This document shows positions 33,401-45,770 of a stretch of 64,000 nt of DNA, piece by piece. The stretch comes from JAFALK01 sp042701975 (GTDB lineage: Bacteria; Pseudomonadota; Gammaproteobacteria; Burkholderiales; Burkholderiaceae_C). The DNA is taken from NCBI GenBank assembly GCA_042701975.1, contig CP170561.1, forward strand, positions 3,782,001 through 3,846,000, given 5' to 3'. Below the pieces are notes generated by a model. That model worked only from the letters and a program-made list of their open reading frames with translations. It made no database searches and was not told the DNA's origin. The position numbers were made by a program, and so were the translations under genes. Within the stretch, counting starts at the first letter, position 1. Every line of letters starts with the position of its first letter.

Positions 33401-34038
33401 CACCGGCCGGATTGGATTCGCGTCGTCGGCGAGGCCTTTTTCGAGCGCGGCCGCACCGTCCGCGAGTTGTCGTCGGGTTATACAGGCTGCATCACCGTGG
33501 CGGCCGTGCTCTCCGCGGCCAGCAGCTTCGTACCGCGGGCCCTGGCCCGGCTAGCAGGCCGGTACCCCGGCATTTGCCTTCGCCTGCTGGACGGCTCGCT
33601 TCACGCGACCGTGCTGGGCGGCCAGGCGGATGTCGGGATCGGCTTCAACGACACCCCCATCGCCGGATTGCAGGCCGGACTCCTCGGCGAGGACCCTTAC
33701 GTGGTGGCTTTGCCCGCGAGTCACCGCTGGCGGGGGCGGCGGTCCCTGCGCCTGCAGGACCTGCGCGGCGGCCGCTGCTGTCGCTGGCCAGCGGCCGTGG
33801 CAACCGCCCCTGCGGGAGCAGCAGCTTGTGCCGGCGGGTGTCACTCCGCGTATCGTCCACGAGGCCGCCCGCATCTGGGCACTGATCGGCATGGTGGAAG
33901 CAGGGCTGGGCTGCGCGCTGGTGCCGCCCCCCCGCAGGCGTGGCCGTCGTGGCACTGCACGGCCGGCCACTGCGGCGCAAGATCGCGCTGCTGACACCGC
34001 TCGCGCAGCGCTGCTGCGGGAGCTACGGGCCGCCTTAA
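33401..34038 (+). pseudogene. Decayed LysR-family regulator
   Basis: The effector-binding half of a LysR regulator is recognisable (VGEAFFERGRTVREL, FVPRALARLAGRYPG, LGGQADVGIGFND), but the N-terminal HTH is missing. Three frames must be joined to follow the protein. It shifts near 33,765 into PLLSLASGRGN, again near 33,800 into LVPAGVTPRIVHEAARIW, and again at a run of seven C near 33,930 into VAVVALHGRPLRRKIALL. It then stops at 34,036-34,038. The multiple shifts make sequencing error an unlikely sole cause. Confidence 0.8.
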
Positions 34039-34180
34039 AAGCTAAGCTGGCAGAGAACCTGCGCTTTGAAAGGTCGGGGGCCTTCGGCAAGCGCTGAACT
34101 GCGTCGAGAGGTGCCGTGGCGCAACGCTGCCTCACGCACGGTGCGCTTGAACATGCGAAAGCGCGGGGCCGTTTTTCATT

Positions 34181-34939
34181 TCAGCACTTGCCTGAGCTGC
34201 AACAGCCCGCAGTCTCCTTGAAGCTGACCCTGCGGGCCAGCTCCGCCGCGCTCTCCTTCCGCTCGCTGTAGCGATCGAGCAGATAGGGGCCCAGGTCCCG
34301 CGTCAGCAAGGTGAACTTGAACAGCTCTTCCATCACGTCCACCACGCGGTCGTAATACGAGGAGGGCTTCATCCGCCCCTCCTCAGTGAACTCGGCAAAA
34401 GCTTTGGCAACGGAGGATTGGTTCGGGACGGTCAGCATGCGCATCCAGCGGCCCAGCACGCGCATCTGGTTCACGGCATTGAACGACTGCGAACCGCCCG
34501 AGACCTGCATCACGGCGAGGGTCTTGCCCTGCGTGGGGCGCACCGATCCTGTGGAGAGCGGAATCCAGTCAATCTGCGCCTTCATGATGCCGGTCATCGC
34601 ACCGTGGCGCTCAGGCGAGCACCACACCATGCCTTCGGACCACGCCGCCAGGCCGCGCAACTCCTGCACTTTCGGGTGCGTTTCTGGCGCGTCGTCCGGA
34701 AGCGGCAGGCCGGAAGGGTCGAACACTTTCACCTCGGCGCCCATGGCCTCCAGCAAGCGCGCGGCCTCAAAGGTCAGCAAGCGGCTGTAGGAACGCTCGC
34801 GCAGCGACCCGTACAGCATCAGGATGCGCGGACGGTACTGCGAAGGCGCAGCCGGCCGCAGGCGATCCTGCGTGGGAATGTCCATGAGCTCCGCATTCAA
34901 TGCGGGGAAGGTGGCATCCGGGAAGAGCAGTTCAGACAT
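34181..34939 (-). CDS. arsH: ArsH NADPH-dependent flavoprotein
   Basis: 252 residues, cytoplasmic FMN flavoprotein. The phosphate-binding loop YGSLRERSYSRLL and the SPERHGAMTGIMKAQIDW segment are diagnostic of ArsH. ArsH oxidises trivalent organoarsenicals to less toxic pentavalent forms in characterised bacteria. The C-terminal KETAGCCSSGKC gives three cysteines, seen in some homologues. The chosen ATG (MSELLFPDATFPALN) overlaps the end of the aquaporin gene by eight bases. It is the last gene of the ars operon. Confidence 0.94.
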   Translation of the reverse strand: MSELLFPDATFPALNAELMDIPTQDRLRPAAPSQYRPRILMLYGSLRERSYSRLLTFEAARLLEAMGAEVKVFDPSGLPLPDDAPETHPKVQELRGLAAWSEGMVWCSPERHGAMTGIMKAQIDWIPLSTGSVRPTQGKTLAVMQVSGGSQSFNAVNQMRVLGRWMRMLTVPNQSSVAKAFAEFTEEGRMKPSSYYDRVVDVMEELFKFTLLTRDLGPYLLDRYSERKESAAELARRVSFKETAGCCSSGKC

Positions 34940-35606
34940 GGCGAGCAGGCTTGGATGAGCTGGATGAAAGCAGGCGATGCACGCCCACGGCAACAGCGGC
35001 GCCGAGCAGTTCAGCGGCGACAAATGCAGGCACACTGGCTGGCGCAATGCCCGCGAAGCTGTCGCTGAGCATCCGGCCAAAGACCGCTGCCGGGTTGGCA
35101 AAAGAAGTCGACGCCGTGAACCAATAGGCCGCACCGATGTATGCGGCGACCATCGCCGCCACTCGCGAGGCAGGCGCCCGCAGGATCACGAGCAGCAAGC
35201 CGAAGGTGGCGACGCCTTCCGCGATCCACTGTCCGGGGCCGCTGCGCAGATGCGTCGAAAACTGGAAGATGCGCAGATCAAACATCGCGTGGGCCAGCCA
35301 AGCACCCAGTGCGGCACCCACGAGCTGGGCGCCAACGTAGGGCAGCAGCAACCTTCCGGCCAATTCGCCGCGCCAAGCCAAGACGCCGCTGACGGCCGGG
35401 TTGAAGTGAGCGCCGCTGATCGGCCCGAACACTTCAATCAGCACGTACAGACCGCCCACAGTGGCCAGTGTGTTGGCCAGCAGTGCCAGGGCCACATTGC
35501 CGCCGGAGAGCCGCTCCGCCATCACGCCGGAGCCGATCACGACGGCCAGCAGCAGCATCGTGCCCAGCGCTTCGGCCAGCAGCCTGCGAGGAAGATCCGG
35601 CCTCAT
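34932..35606 (-). CDS. Arsenic-associated aquaporin (AqpS-like MIP channel)
   Basis: 224-residue MIP channel with six membrane helices. The two half-helix motifs are GAHFNPAVSG and SFANPAAVFGRML. The residue after the second NPA, normally the selectivity-filter Arg, is Ala, which should widen the pore. The following LSDSFAGIAPASVP matches arsenic-linked aquaporins. It sits between arsC and arsH, where other operons carry acr3 or arsB. In Sinorhizobium meliloti the comparable AqpS lets arsenite made by ArsC leave by diffusion. Start MRPDLPRRLL overlaps the arsC stop by four bases. Confidence 0.88.
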   Translation of the reverse strand: MRPDLPRRLLAEALGTMLLLAVVIGSGVMAERLSGGNVALALLANTLATVGGLYVLIEVFGPISGAHFNPAVSGVLAWRGELAGRLLLPYVGAQLVGAALGAWLAHAMFDLRIFQFSTHLRSGPGQWIAEGVATFGLLLVILRAPASRVAAMVAAYIGAAYWFTASTSFANPAAVFGRMLSDSFAGIAPASVPAFVAAELLGAAVAVGVHRLLSSSSSKPARHV

Positions 35607-36106
35607 GTTCGGGCAATGCCTGCGAGGGCCTGCTGCAGTTCGGCCGTGCCCATGGTCTCCAGCGGCAGCGACAGCAACTGCAGCATGCGATAGCCGAGCG
35701 CCTGGCGCGTCAGCTCGAAGGCGCGAAGTTTGCCCTCGTCGCCGCCTTCGGCATTGGAGGGATCGGGGTAGCCCCAGTGCACCTTCACGGGCTGGCCATT
35801 GCCGCCAAAGAAAACCGGGCACTGCTCCGCTGCGGCGCCGTCGCAAACCGTGATGACGATGGACAGCGGCGGCGCACCATCCCGGCTGAACTCGTCCCAG
35901 CTCTTGCTGCGGAAGCTGGAGGTGTCAACGCCGGCATTGTTCAGCGCTTCGACGGCACATGGGTTGATGCGCCCGCTCGGCGCGCTGCCGGCGCTGTGCG
36001 CCTGCACATCGCGGCCGAGCCGCTTCGCCCAATGCCCGAGCATGCCTTCGGCCAGCACGCTGCGCGCGGAGTTGTGGGTGCAGAGGATGAGAACGTGGAC
36101 GGTCAT
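35603..36106 (-). CDS. arsC: Arsenate reductase, LMW-phosphatase type
   Basis: 167 residues, reduces arsenate to arsenite. The P-loop CTHNSARS gives C9-X5-R15. C88 and C96 (VCDGAAAEQCPVF) correspond to the redox relay pair of thioredoxin-coupled ArsC. The GWGYPDP-type segment is HWGYPDPSNAEG. It lies nine bases downstream of arsR. The C-terminal 40 residues extend past the minimal LMW-phosphatase fold, as in several proteobacterial ArsC proteins. Confidence 0.92.
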   Translation of the reverse strand: MTVHVLILCTHNSARSVLAEGMLGHWAKRLGRDVQAHSAGSAPSGRINPCAVEALNNAGVDTSSFRSKSWDEFSRDGAPPLSIVITVCDGAAAEQCPVFFGGNGQPVKVHWGYPDPSNAEGGDEGKLRAFELTRQALGYRMLQLLSLPLETMGTAELQQALAGIART

Positions 36107-36115
36107 GTCGAAACC

Positions 36116-36442
36116 TCAGCAGCCACAAGAAGCGCCGCCTGCGGGCACGGCGCAAGCCTCGCCCTGGCAGCAGTTTTCAGTCAGGTAGCCCAGCAACCCA
36201 TTCATGCGCTCGTAGTTGGCGCGATAGATCAGGTTGCGGCTGGCACGCTCCTGGGTGACCAAGCCGGCGTTGACGAGCTCCTTCAAATGGAAGGAAAGCG
36301 TTGCTGCCGGCACACCCAGGGCTTCCTGGATGGCCCCGGGCGTCAGCCCGGGATCACCGACCACCACCAACGCACGGAAAACCTGCAGGCGCAGAGGCTG
36401 GGCCAGAGCCGCGAGGCTTTTGATGACATCATTTTCTTCCAT
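36116..36442 (-). CDS. arsR: ArsR-type arsenic-responsive repressor
   Basis: 108 residues with a winged HTH (LTPGAIQEALGVPAATLSFHLKELVNAGLVTQER). The E. coli CVC metal site in the recognition-helix region is absent. Cysteines instead cluster at the C-terminus (C91, C92, C97, C106, C108), close to the C-terminal site of Acidithiobacillus ferrooxidans ArsR. It is the first ars gene. The repressor presumably autoregulates from an operator in the 46-base gap after czcA. Confidence 0.92.
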   Translation of the reverse strand: MEENDVIKSLAALAQPLRLQVFRALVVVGDPGLTPGAIQEALGVPAATLSFHLKELVNAGLVTQERASRNLIYRANYERMNGLLGYLTENCCQGEACAVPAGGASCGC

Positions 36443-36444
36443 AT

Positions 36445-36468
36445 TTCTATTTTCATGGAATTACAGAA
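36445..36468 (-). promoter_or_regulatory. Putative ArsR operator
   Basis: The 46-base gap between czcA and arsR contains an imperfect dyad: TTCT at one end, TTCATGGAA at the centre and AGAA at the other end. AT-rich 20-30 base dyads directly before arsR are typical operators of this family. The match is by eye and the arms are not perfectly spaced. Confidence 0.4.
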
Positions 36469-36488
36469 TTAACGCAATGGCGAGCAAG

Positions 36489-39602
<3,114 letters not shown>

Positions 39603-39615
39603 GGCGGCCTCCCGG

Positions 39616-40797
39616 TCAGTGCTCGTGCTCGGCCGCAGCCTTGCCAAGGTCGGCCTTCACGAGAAAGCTGTTCTTCACGGCGTAGCGCTCACCGGCTTTC
39701 AGCCCTTGCAGCACTTCGACGAAGTGGCCGTCGGCGCGACCGGGCTTCACCGCGCGGGCCTCGAAGCCTTGACCTTCGCGAACAAAGACAACCGGCGCGC
39801 CATCCAGCGTCTGCAGCGCTTCCGCTTCCACGGCCACCGGCACTTCGCCTTCCTGCGCGTGCACGCTCACGGTCACCGGCAGGCCCGGCCGCCACTCGCT
39901 CCTGGGATTGGGCAGGACGACGCGAGCCAGGGCGTTGCGGCTCTGCTCGCCGATCAGCGCGCCGATGTAGCCGAGCTTGCCCTCGCCCGTCAGACCTGGG
40001 GTGCTGACGCTGACCATCGCGCCCAGCTTGAGCCGCTGCAGCTCCTGCGTGGGCACGATCAACTCCACCCACACGGTGGACAGATCAGCCAGCTGGAAGA
40101 CCATCGCGTCTTCCTTGAGCGCCTCGCCAACCGAGAGCCTCTTGTCGACAACAAGGCCCGCGATCGGCGCGCGAACTTCATAGCGCGTCAAGTTGCCCAC
40201 CACCGCAGCCGTGCCGAGCACGGCCAGCTTCTGCTGGGAGCGGTCGGCAGCGATCTCGGCCTCCTGCAGCGCCTGGCGCACCTCCTGGTAGCTCTGCTCC
40301 GCGATGATGCGTTCGTCCCAGAGTTTGAGAGCGCGGTCGTGGTTGCTGCGCGCCAGCACCAAGCGCCTTTGCGCCGCCAGTGCTTCGGCACGCTGATCGC
40401 CGAGCGCCTGGCTGGAGATCACCGCCAGCAGCTGCCCGCGCCGTACGCGATCGCCGGCATTGGCATGCACGCTCTCGACGATGCCCGCGAGGCGCGGCGT
40501 GACGAAGACTGCGCGATCCTGGTTGAGCCTCACGTCGCCCAGCAGCTGCAAGGCGCCGCCGATGCGCGCCGGCCCGGCGGTCGCCAACGCAATGCCGTTG
40601 TGCTGCAGCTGCTCGTCCGTGATGCGGGCATGGCCGCCTTCGGCCTCATGGCCATGCTCTTCCTCGACATGCGCTTCAGCGCCCGCCGGCTTGCTGCCGC
40701 CTGAGCGCAGCACGGCCGCGCCAATGGCCAGGCCCACGCCCAGCACGAGGGCCACGGCCAGCGCCTGCCCCTTGTTCCTGATGATGAAGTTCTTCAT
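39616..40797 (-). CDS. czcB: CzcB-type membrane-fusion protein
   Basis: Periplasmic adaptor, about 393 residues, linking CzcA to an outer-membrane channel. An N-terminal anchor helix (GQALAVALVLGVGLAIGAAV) is followed by a His/Glu-rich segment (AHVEEEHGHEAEGGHARI) typical of metal-binding CzcB. Next come a biotinyl-lipoyl half-domain, an alpha-helical hairpin (RAEALAAQRRLVLARSNHDRAL) and a barrel domain. The C-terminus ends AAEHEH, also His-rich. Start MKNFIIRNKGQ is supported over the longer reading. Confidence 0.9.
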   Translation of the reverse strand: MKNFIIRNKGQALAVALVLGVGLAIGAAVLRSGGSKPAGAEAHVEEEHGHEAEGGHARITDEQLQHNGIALATAGPARIGGALQLLGDVRLNQDRAVFVTPRLAGIVESVHANAGDRVRRGQLLAVISSQALGDQRAEALAAQRRLVLARSNHDRALKLWDERIIAEQSYQEVRQALQEAEIAADRSQQKLAVLGTAAVVGNLTRYEVRAPIAGLVVDKRLSVGEALKEDAMVFQLADLSTVWVELIVPTQELQRLKLGAMVSVSTPGLTGEGKLGYIGALIGEQSRNALARVVLPNPRSEWRPGLPVTVSVHAQEGEVPVAVEAEALQTLDGAPVVFVREGQGFEARAVKPGRADGHFVEVLQGLKAGERYAVKNSFLVKADLGKAAAEHEH

Positions 40798-40923
40798 CGC
40801 TTCTGATTCCCGAATTGCCAACTGCACAGCCCAAACAAGTGGGACGGCGGCACAGCCTGGCCCGATCGATCCAGCGATCAGGACCTCACGCGATGCAGGA
40901 GAAGCGTGTGCGGGTGCGCCGGA

Positions 40924-41265
40924 TCAGGCGCCCAGCCAATTGGGGCGTTCGAGCCCCTCGGGAATGTGAGACTTGAGCGGGCGCGCGGCGCCCGGGTGCG
41001 CTGCGGCGGCGGGATCGCCCGGCGCGTCAGCGCAGATCGCGAGCGGCGTGGCCTGGCCCGCGTGGTGGCAATGGCAGTGGCCGGCGGCGCAGCCGTGGCT
41101 GCTGGTCTCGCCCACATGCGCAGCTTCGGAAGCCAGCACCATCACCGATTCTTCCGAAGAAGCCGGCGCCTGGCCCAGTTCGCTCACGCAGCACACGGCT
41201 GCGCCGGCCCAGGCCATCTGGGCGGCAACAAGCCAGGTGAGGATGAGGAGCAGGCAGCGGCGCAT
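40924..41265 (-). CDS. CzcI-like small periplasmic metal-response protein
   Basis: 113 residues. Signal peptide MRRCLLLILTWLVAAQMAWAG, then a Cys/His-rich stretch (HGCAAGHCHCHHAG). The product ends EGLERPNWLGA, which matches the RPxxPxW-like tail of CzcI in Cupriavidus and relatives. CzcI normally lies just before czcC; here it lies 126 bases before czcB with no czcC. It probably tunes czc expression or handles periplasmic metal. Its gene is on the same strand as czcB and czcA. Confidence 0.6.
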   Translation of the reverse strand: MRRCLLLILTWLVAAQMAWAGAAVCCVSELGQAPASSEESVMVLASEAAHVGETSSHGCAAGHCHCHHAGQATPLAICADAPGDPAAAAHPGAARPLKSHIPEGLERPNWLGA

Positions 41266-41315
41266 GGTGCCAGCCAGTATATCGACGGGGTCGTTCTTAC
41301 CCACTCAGTGCCCGT

Positions 41316-42467
41316 TCAGCCGGCCTTTTTCGTGTTCGCAGCAGGCGCAGCCATCAGCCGCACTTCATCGCCCTCGCCCAGGCCATCCGGCGGGCTTTCG
41401 ACGATGCGGTCTTCCGCGCTCAGGCCTTGCAGCTCGACCAAATTGCCGAGGTCGCGCGAGATCGTCACGGTCTTCAGGCGCACATGGTTGCCGGCATCGA
41501 CCGTCGCCACCTGCGTGCCCGCCTTGCCGCTGATCAGCGCGCCCGGCGGCACGGCCAAGCCTTCTGCGGCCATGCCCTCGAAGCGCAGCGCAGCAAAGCT
41601 GCCGGGCAGCAGCTCGCCCCTGGCGTTGTCCACGCTGAGCTGCACCTGCATGGCGCCGCTGCCGCTGGCGATCGATTGCGACAGCGAGCTCACCGTGGCC
41701 GTGTAGACCTGGCCCGGCCGTTCCGGCACGCTCAGGCGCGCCTTGGCGCCCACACGCACGAGTGGCACCTGGCGCTGCGGCACGCTCACGTACACACGCA
41801 GCTTGCGCATGTCGGACACGACGAAGAGCTCGCTGCCCGCCGCGCCGCCTGCATTGATCAGCGCGCCGACGTCGGTGTTGCGCGCGGTCACCACACCGTC
41901 GAACGGTGCCGTGACTTTCAAGTAGCCGGCCAGACTTTCCAACCGCTCGACATTGGCCTTCAGCGCGTTCGCCGTCGATTGCTTGGCGGTTGCATCGCCC
42001 ACGCGGTCGTCCACATCCTGGCGCGAGACCGAGTTGGAAACCAGCAACGACTGCCAGCGCTTGGCCGTCAGGGCCGAGAGCTCGGCGTTGGCCTTGGCCG
42101 TGGCCGCTTCCGCACGGGCCTGGGCTAGCTGCTGCTGCAGGTCCGGCGCCTCGATCTCGGCCAGCACCTGGCCGGTCTTGACCGGCGCGCCAATGTCCAC
42201 GGACCAGCGCTTGAGGTAGCCGCTGGCGCGGGCATAGATCGGCGCGCGCGACCAGGCTTCGAGGCGCGCGGGCAGTTCCAGGCTGCTGGCGCCGGTGCGG
42301 CTGGGGCCGATCAGGGCGACCGTGGGCACGACGGCGTCGGCCGCACGGTCCTTCAACTGGGCGGCGCGCGATTGGCGCGTCCACAAGCCGCCGGCCACGA
42401 CGAGGCCGGCAATCACCAGCCCGGCCACGCCGGCGATCTTGAGGCGCGAATGTTGATCAGATCGCAT
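41316..42467 (-). CDS. RND efflux membrane-fusion protein
   Basis: Periplasmic adaptor of about 383 residues (MRSDQHSRLK start, GGAGAA before it). An N-terminal anchor helix VAGLVIAGLVVAGGLW is followed by a lipoyl half-domain (RASGYLKRWSVDIGAPVKTG), a helical hairpin (QQQLAQARAEAATAKANAEL), the second half-domain (TAPFDGVVTARNTDVG) and a barrel domain. It partners the RND gene, whose stop it overlaps by 11 bases. It belongs to the drug/small-molecule (HAE) group rather than the metal group. Confidence 0.9.
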   Translation of the reverse strand: MRSDQHSRLKIAGVAGLVIAGLVVAGGLWTRQSRAAQLKDRAADAVVPTVALIGPSRTGASSLELPARLEAWSRAPIYARASGYLKRWSVDIGAPVKTGQVLAEIEAPDLQQQLAQARAEAATAKANAELSALTAKRWQSLLVSNSVSRQDVDDRVGDATAKQSTANALKANVERLESLAGYLKVTAPFDGVVTARNTDVGALINAGGAAGSELFVVSDMRKLRVYVSVPQRQVPLVRVGAKARLSVPERPGQVYTATVSSLSQSIASGSGAMQVQLSVDNARGELLPGSFAALRFEGMAAEGLAVPPGALISGKAGTQVATVDAGNHVRLKTVTISRDLGNLVELQGLSAEDRIVESPPDGLGEGDEVRLMAAPAANTKKAG

Positions 42468-45400
42468 GGGCGGGTTCTCCGGAAATTGCTTGAGGCTTTT
42501 GGTCTTTGCGGCCATGGACAAGGCTGAAGACGACGGGCACGTAGATCAGCGTGGCGATGGTGGCGAAGACCAGGCCACCGATCACGGCGCGGCCCAGCGG
42601 CGCGTTCTGCTCGCCACCGTCGCCGGCGCCCAGCGCCATCGGCAGCATGCCGATGATCATGGCCAGGGCCGTCATCAGCACGGGGCGGAAACGCACAAAG
42701 CCGGCCTCGAGCGCTGCAGCGTGCGCGTCGCCCAGCTCTTCAAGCCGCTCGCGCGCGAAGCTCGTGACCAGCACGCTGTTCGCGGTAGCCACGCCCATGC
42801 ACATGATGGCGCCGGTGAGCGCGGGCACGGAGAGCGTGGTGTCGGTGGCGAACAGCATCCAAACGATGCCGGCCAGCGCGGCCGACAGCGCCGAGACGAT
42901 CACCGCCGGATCCAGCCAAGACTGGAAGTTCACGACGATCAGCAAGTAGATCAGCACGATGGCACCCAGCAGGCCATACAGCAGGCCCGAGAAGGCGCGG
43001 TCCATGATGCGCACCTGGCCCATCAGCTGCACGTTCGAGCCCTTGGGCACATCGGCCGCGGTCTCGGCCATCACGCGGCGAATGTCGGCGGCCACGGCAC
43101 CGAGGTCGCGGTCCTGCGTGGTGGCATGGATCTGCACCATGGTCTGCACGTCGTACTGGCTGATGACGGCGTTCGCGTTGGCACGGGTGAACTGCGCCAC
43201 GCTGCCGAGCGTGTTGGTGCCCGTGGCCACGCCATTGCCCACCGGCAGGTTGCCCAGGGCGGCCAGTGAATCGAGCTGCGGCTGCGGCGTCTGCATCACG
43301 ATGGCGTAGCTGATACCGTTGGCCGGGTTGAGCCAGAAGGTCGGCGCCACCTGGCTGGAACCGGCCAGGTTGACGACCAGGCTGTTGGTCACGTCGCGCG
43401 TGGTCAGGCCCTGCAGTTGGGCCTGCGTGCGGTCCACGTCCACATTGAAGACCGGCGCCCGGTTGCTCTGCTGGATGCGCGCATCGGCCACGCCGGGGAT
43501 AGCCTTGACCTTCTTGAGCAGCTGCTGCGCGTAGACGAAGTTGCCCTCCAGGTCGCGGCCGCGGACCTGCACGTCGATGGGCGCGGGCGAACCGAAGTTC
43601 AGGATCTGACTGACGATGTCGGCCGGCGGGAAGGAAAAGGTCGTGTCCGGGAACTCGCGCGGCAGCACCTCACGCAGCTTGCGCACGTAGTTGGCCGTGG
43701 GCGCGTGGTCTTCGGACAGCGCGATCTGCACGTCGCCGTCCTGCGTGCCCATCACGCCGGTGCTGTTGTAGGTCAGGTTGATCGACGAGGCCGGCATGCC
43801 GATGTTGTCGACCAGCGTGGTGACCTGTTCTGCCGGAATGACGCGGCGGATCGCGGCTTCGATCTTGGCGAATCGCGCCGCGGTTTCCTCGATGCGCGTG
43901 CCCACCGGCACCCGGGCGTGCAGCAGGATCTGGCCCGAATCGACCTGCGGGAAGAAATTGCTGCCCAGGAAAGGCACGAGCGCGAACGAGCCCAGCACGA
44001 CGACGGCGAAGCCGATCAGGAAGCGGCGGCGGTGTTCCAGCGCCAACAGCAGCAGGCCACGGTAGCCGCCGCGCAGCTGCTCGAAGCGCGCCTCGAAACC
44101 GCGCTGGAAACGCACCATTGGGTTGCGCGCCGGCGCGGCGTGCCCTTCGCTGTCCAAATGCGGAGCGTGTGGCTGCAGCAGGTACTTCGCCATCGTCGGC
44201 ACCAGCGTGCGCGAGAGGATGAAGGAGCAGACCATCGCAAAGATCACCGCCTCGGCCATCGGCACGAAGAGGAAACGCGACACGCCTTCCAGGAAGAACA
44301 TCGGGATGAACACGATGCAGATGCACAGCAGCGAGACCAGCGCCGGCGTGACGATCTGCTGGGCGCCGTCGAGGATCGCAGTCTCCACATCCTTGCCGTG
44401 TTCGAGGTGCCAGTTGATGTTCTCGATCGTCACCGTGGCGTCGTCCACCAGGATGCCCACGGCCAACGCCAGGCCGCCGAGCGTCATGAGGTTGAGCGTC
44501 TCGCCGATGGCCGACAGGCCGATGATGGAGCCCAGGATCGACAGCGGGATCGACACCGCGATGATCACGGTGGACCGCCAGCTGCCCAGGAAGAGCAGGA
44601 TCATCAGGCTGGTGAGCGTGGCGGCGATGGCGCCTTCCATCGCAACGCCCTTCACAGCCGCGCGCACGAAGACCGACTGATCGTTGATCGGCAGCACCTT
44701 GAGCGCCTCGGGCAACGAGGACTTCAGATCCTCGACCTTGGCGCGGATGCCGTCGACGATGGCCAGTGTGGAGGTGGCGCCGTTCTTCAGCACAGAGAGC
44801 AGCACGGAGCGGCCGCCGTCCACGTGGACGACGTTGGTCTGCGGCGCGTTGCCGTCATGCACATCGGCCACGTCGCCGAGGTAGATGGTGCTGCCGTTCA
44901 CGACCTTGACCGGCAGCTTGGCCAGGTCGGCAATCGCCGACGGCGCGCTGTTGAGCTGCAGCGTGTACTCCAGCTCGCCGATCTTCTGCGTGCCGATCGG
45001 CGTCAGCACGTTCTGCGCGGCCAGCGCATTGGCGATGTCCTGCGACGACAGGCCGCGCGCCTGCAGCGCAGCGGAGTTCACGTCGATCTGCACCTGGCGC
45101 TGCTTGCCGCCATAGGGCAGCGGAATGGCCGCGCCGGGCACCGAGACCAGCGGCGTGCGCACGGTGTTGAAGCCGAGGTCAAAGAGGTTCTGCTCGGACA
45201 AGCCCTTGCCCGAAAGCGCCAGCTGCAGGATGGGCACGGTGGCCGCGTTGTAGTTCAGGATCAGCGGCGGCGTGATGCCGGCCGGCATCTGGCGCACGGC
45301 CACCTGCGCGATGGCCGTGACCTGCGCGTTGGCCACCGCCACGTTGACGCCGGGCTGGAAATAAATCTTTACTACGCTGATGCCCGGATAGGTGTTCGCC

Positions 45401-45651
45401 TCGATGTGTTCGATGTCGTTCACCGTGGTCGTCAGGCTGCGCTGGAACAGCGTGGACACGCGGCCGGCCATCTGCTCGGGCGGCAGTCCGGTGTACTGCC
45501 AGGCCACGGCGATCACGGGAATCCGGATCTCAGGAAAGATGTCCGTCGGCGTGCGCACGGCGGCCAGCGGGCCGATGATCAGCAGCAGCAGCGCCAGGAC
45601 GACGAAGGTGTAGGGGCGCTTGAGCGCGACGCGGACGACGTCGATCAGCAT
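42457..45651 (-). CDS. HAE-type RND efflux transporter
   Basis: 1064-residue inner-membrane pump with 12 helices. The helix-4 motif LALAVGILVDDATVTIEN, with the Asp pair of proton-coupled AcrB-type pumps, separates it from CzcA. It is ordered RND then adaptor in transcription, with no outer-membrane factor beside them, so it must share a TolC-like channel elsewhere. The substrate is unknown. Start MLIDVVRVALKRPYTF fits the family. It converges with the region-4 genes over a 119-base gap. Confidence 0.92.
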   Translation of the reverse strand: MLIDVVRVALKRPYTFVVLALLLLIIGPLAAVRTPTDIFPEIRIPVIAVAWQYTGLPPEQMAGRVSTLFQRSLTTTVNDIEHIEANTYPGISVVKIYFQPGVNVAVANAQVTAIAQVAVRQMPAGITPPLILNYNAATVPILQLALSGKGLSEQNLFDLGFNTVRTPLVSVPGAAIPLPYGGKQRQVQIDVNSAALQARGLSSQDIANALAAQNVLTPIGTQKIGELEYTLQLNSAPSAIADLAKLPVKVVNGSTIYLGDVADVHDGNAPQTNVVHVDGGRSVLLSVLKNGATSTLAIVDGIRAKVEDLKSSLPEALKVLPINDQSVFVRAAVKGVAMEGAIAATLTSLMILLFLGSWRSTVIIAVSIPLSILGSIIGLSAIGETLNLMTLGGLALAVGILVDDATVTIENINWHLEHGKDVETAILDGAQQIVTPALVSLLCICIVFIPMFFLEGVSRFLFVPMAEAVIFAMVCSFILSRTLVPTMAKYLLQPHAPHLDSEGHAAPARNPMVRFQRGFEARFEQLRGGYRGLLLLALEHRRRFLIGFAVVVLGSFALVPFLGSNFFPQVDSGQILLHARVPVGTRIEETAARFAKIEAAIRRVIPAEQVTTLVDNIGMPASSINLTYNSTGVMGTQDGDVQIALSEDHAPTANYVRKLREVLPREFPDTTFSFPPADIVSQILNFGSPAPIDVQVRGRDLEGNFVYAQQLLKKVKAIPGVADARIQQSNRAPVFNVDVDRTQAQLQGLTTRDVTNSLVVNLAGSSQVAPTFWLNPANGISYAIVMQTPQPQLDSLAALGNLPVGNGVATGTNTLGSVAQFTRANANAVISQYDVQTMVQIHATTQDRDLGAVAADIRRVMAETAADVPKGSNVQLMGQVRIMDRAFSGLLYGLLGAIVLIYLLIVVNFQSWLDPAVIVSALSAALAGIVWMLFATDTTLSVPALTGAIMCMGVATANSVLVTSFARERLEELGDAHAAALEAGFVRFRPVLMTALAMIIGMLPMALGAGDGGEQNAPLGRAVIGGLVFATIATLIYVPVVFSLVHGRKDQKPQAISGEPAHAI

Positions 45652-45770
45652 CGGTGGACGGCCTTGTTTCAGGAGCTGAGAACTGCCTCACTCAGAGGGA
45701 GATTCGCAGCTCCCGCCCCCCGAGGCGGTCGCAACTGTAAGGCTTTCGAAAACCTTGCGCTGGCGAAGGT

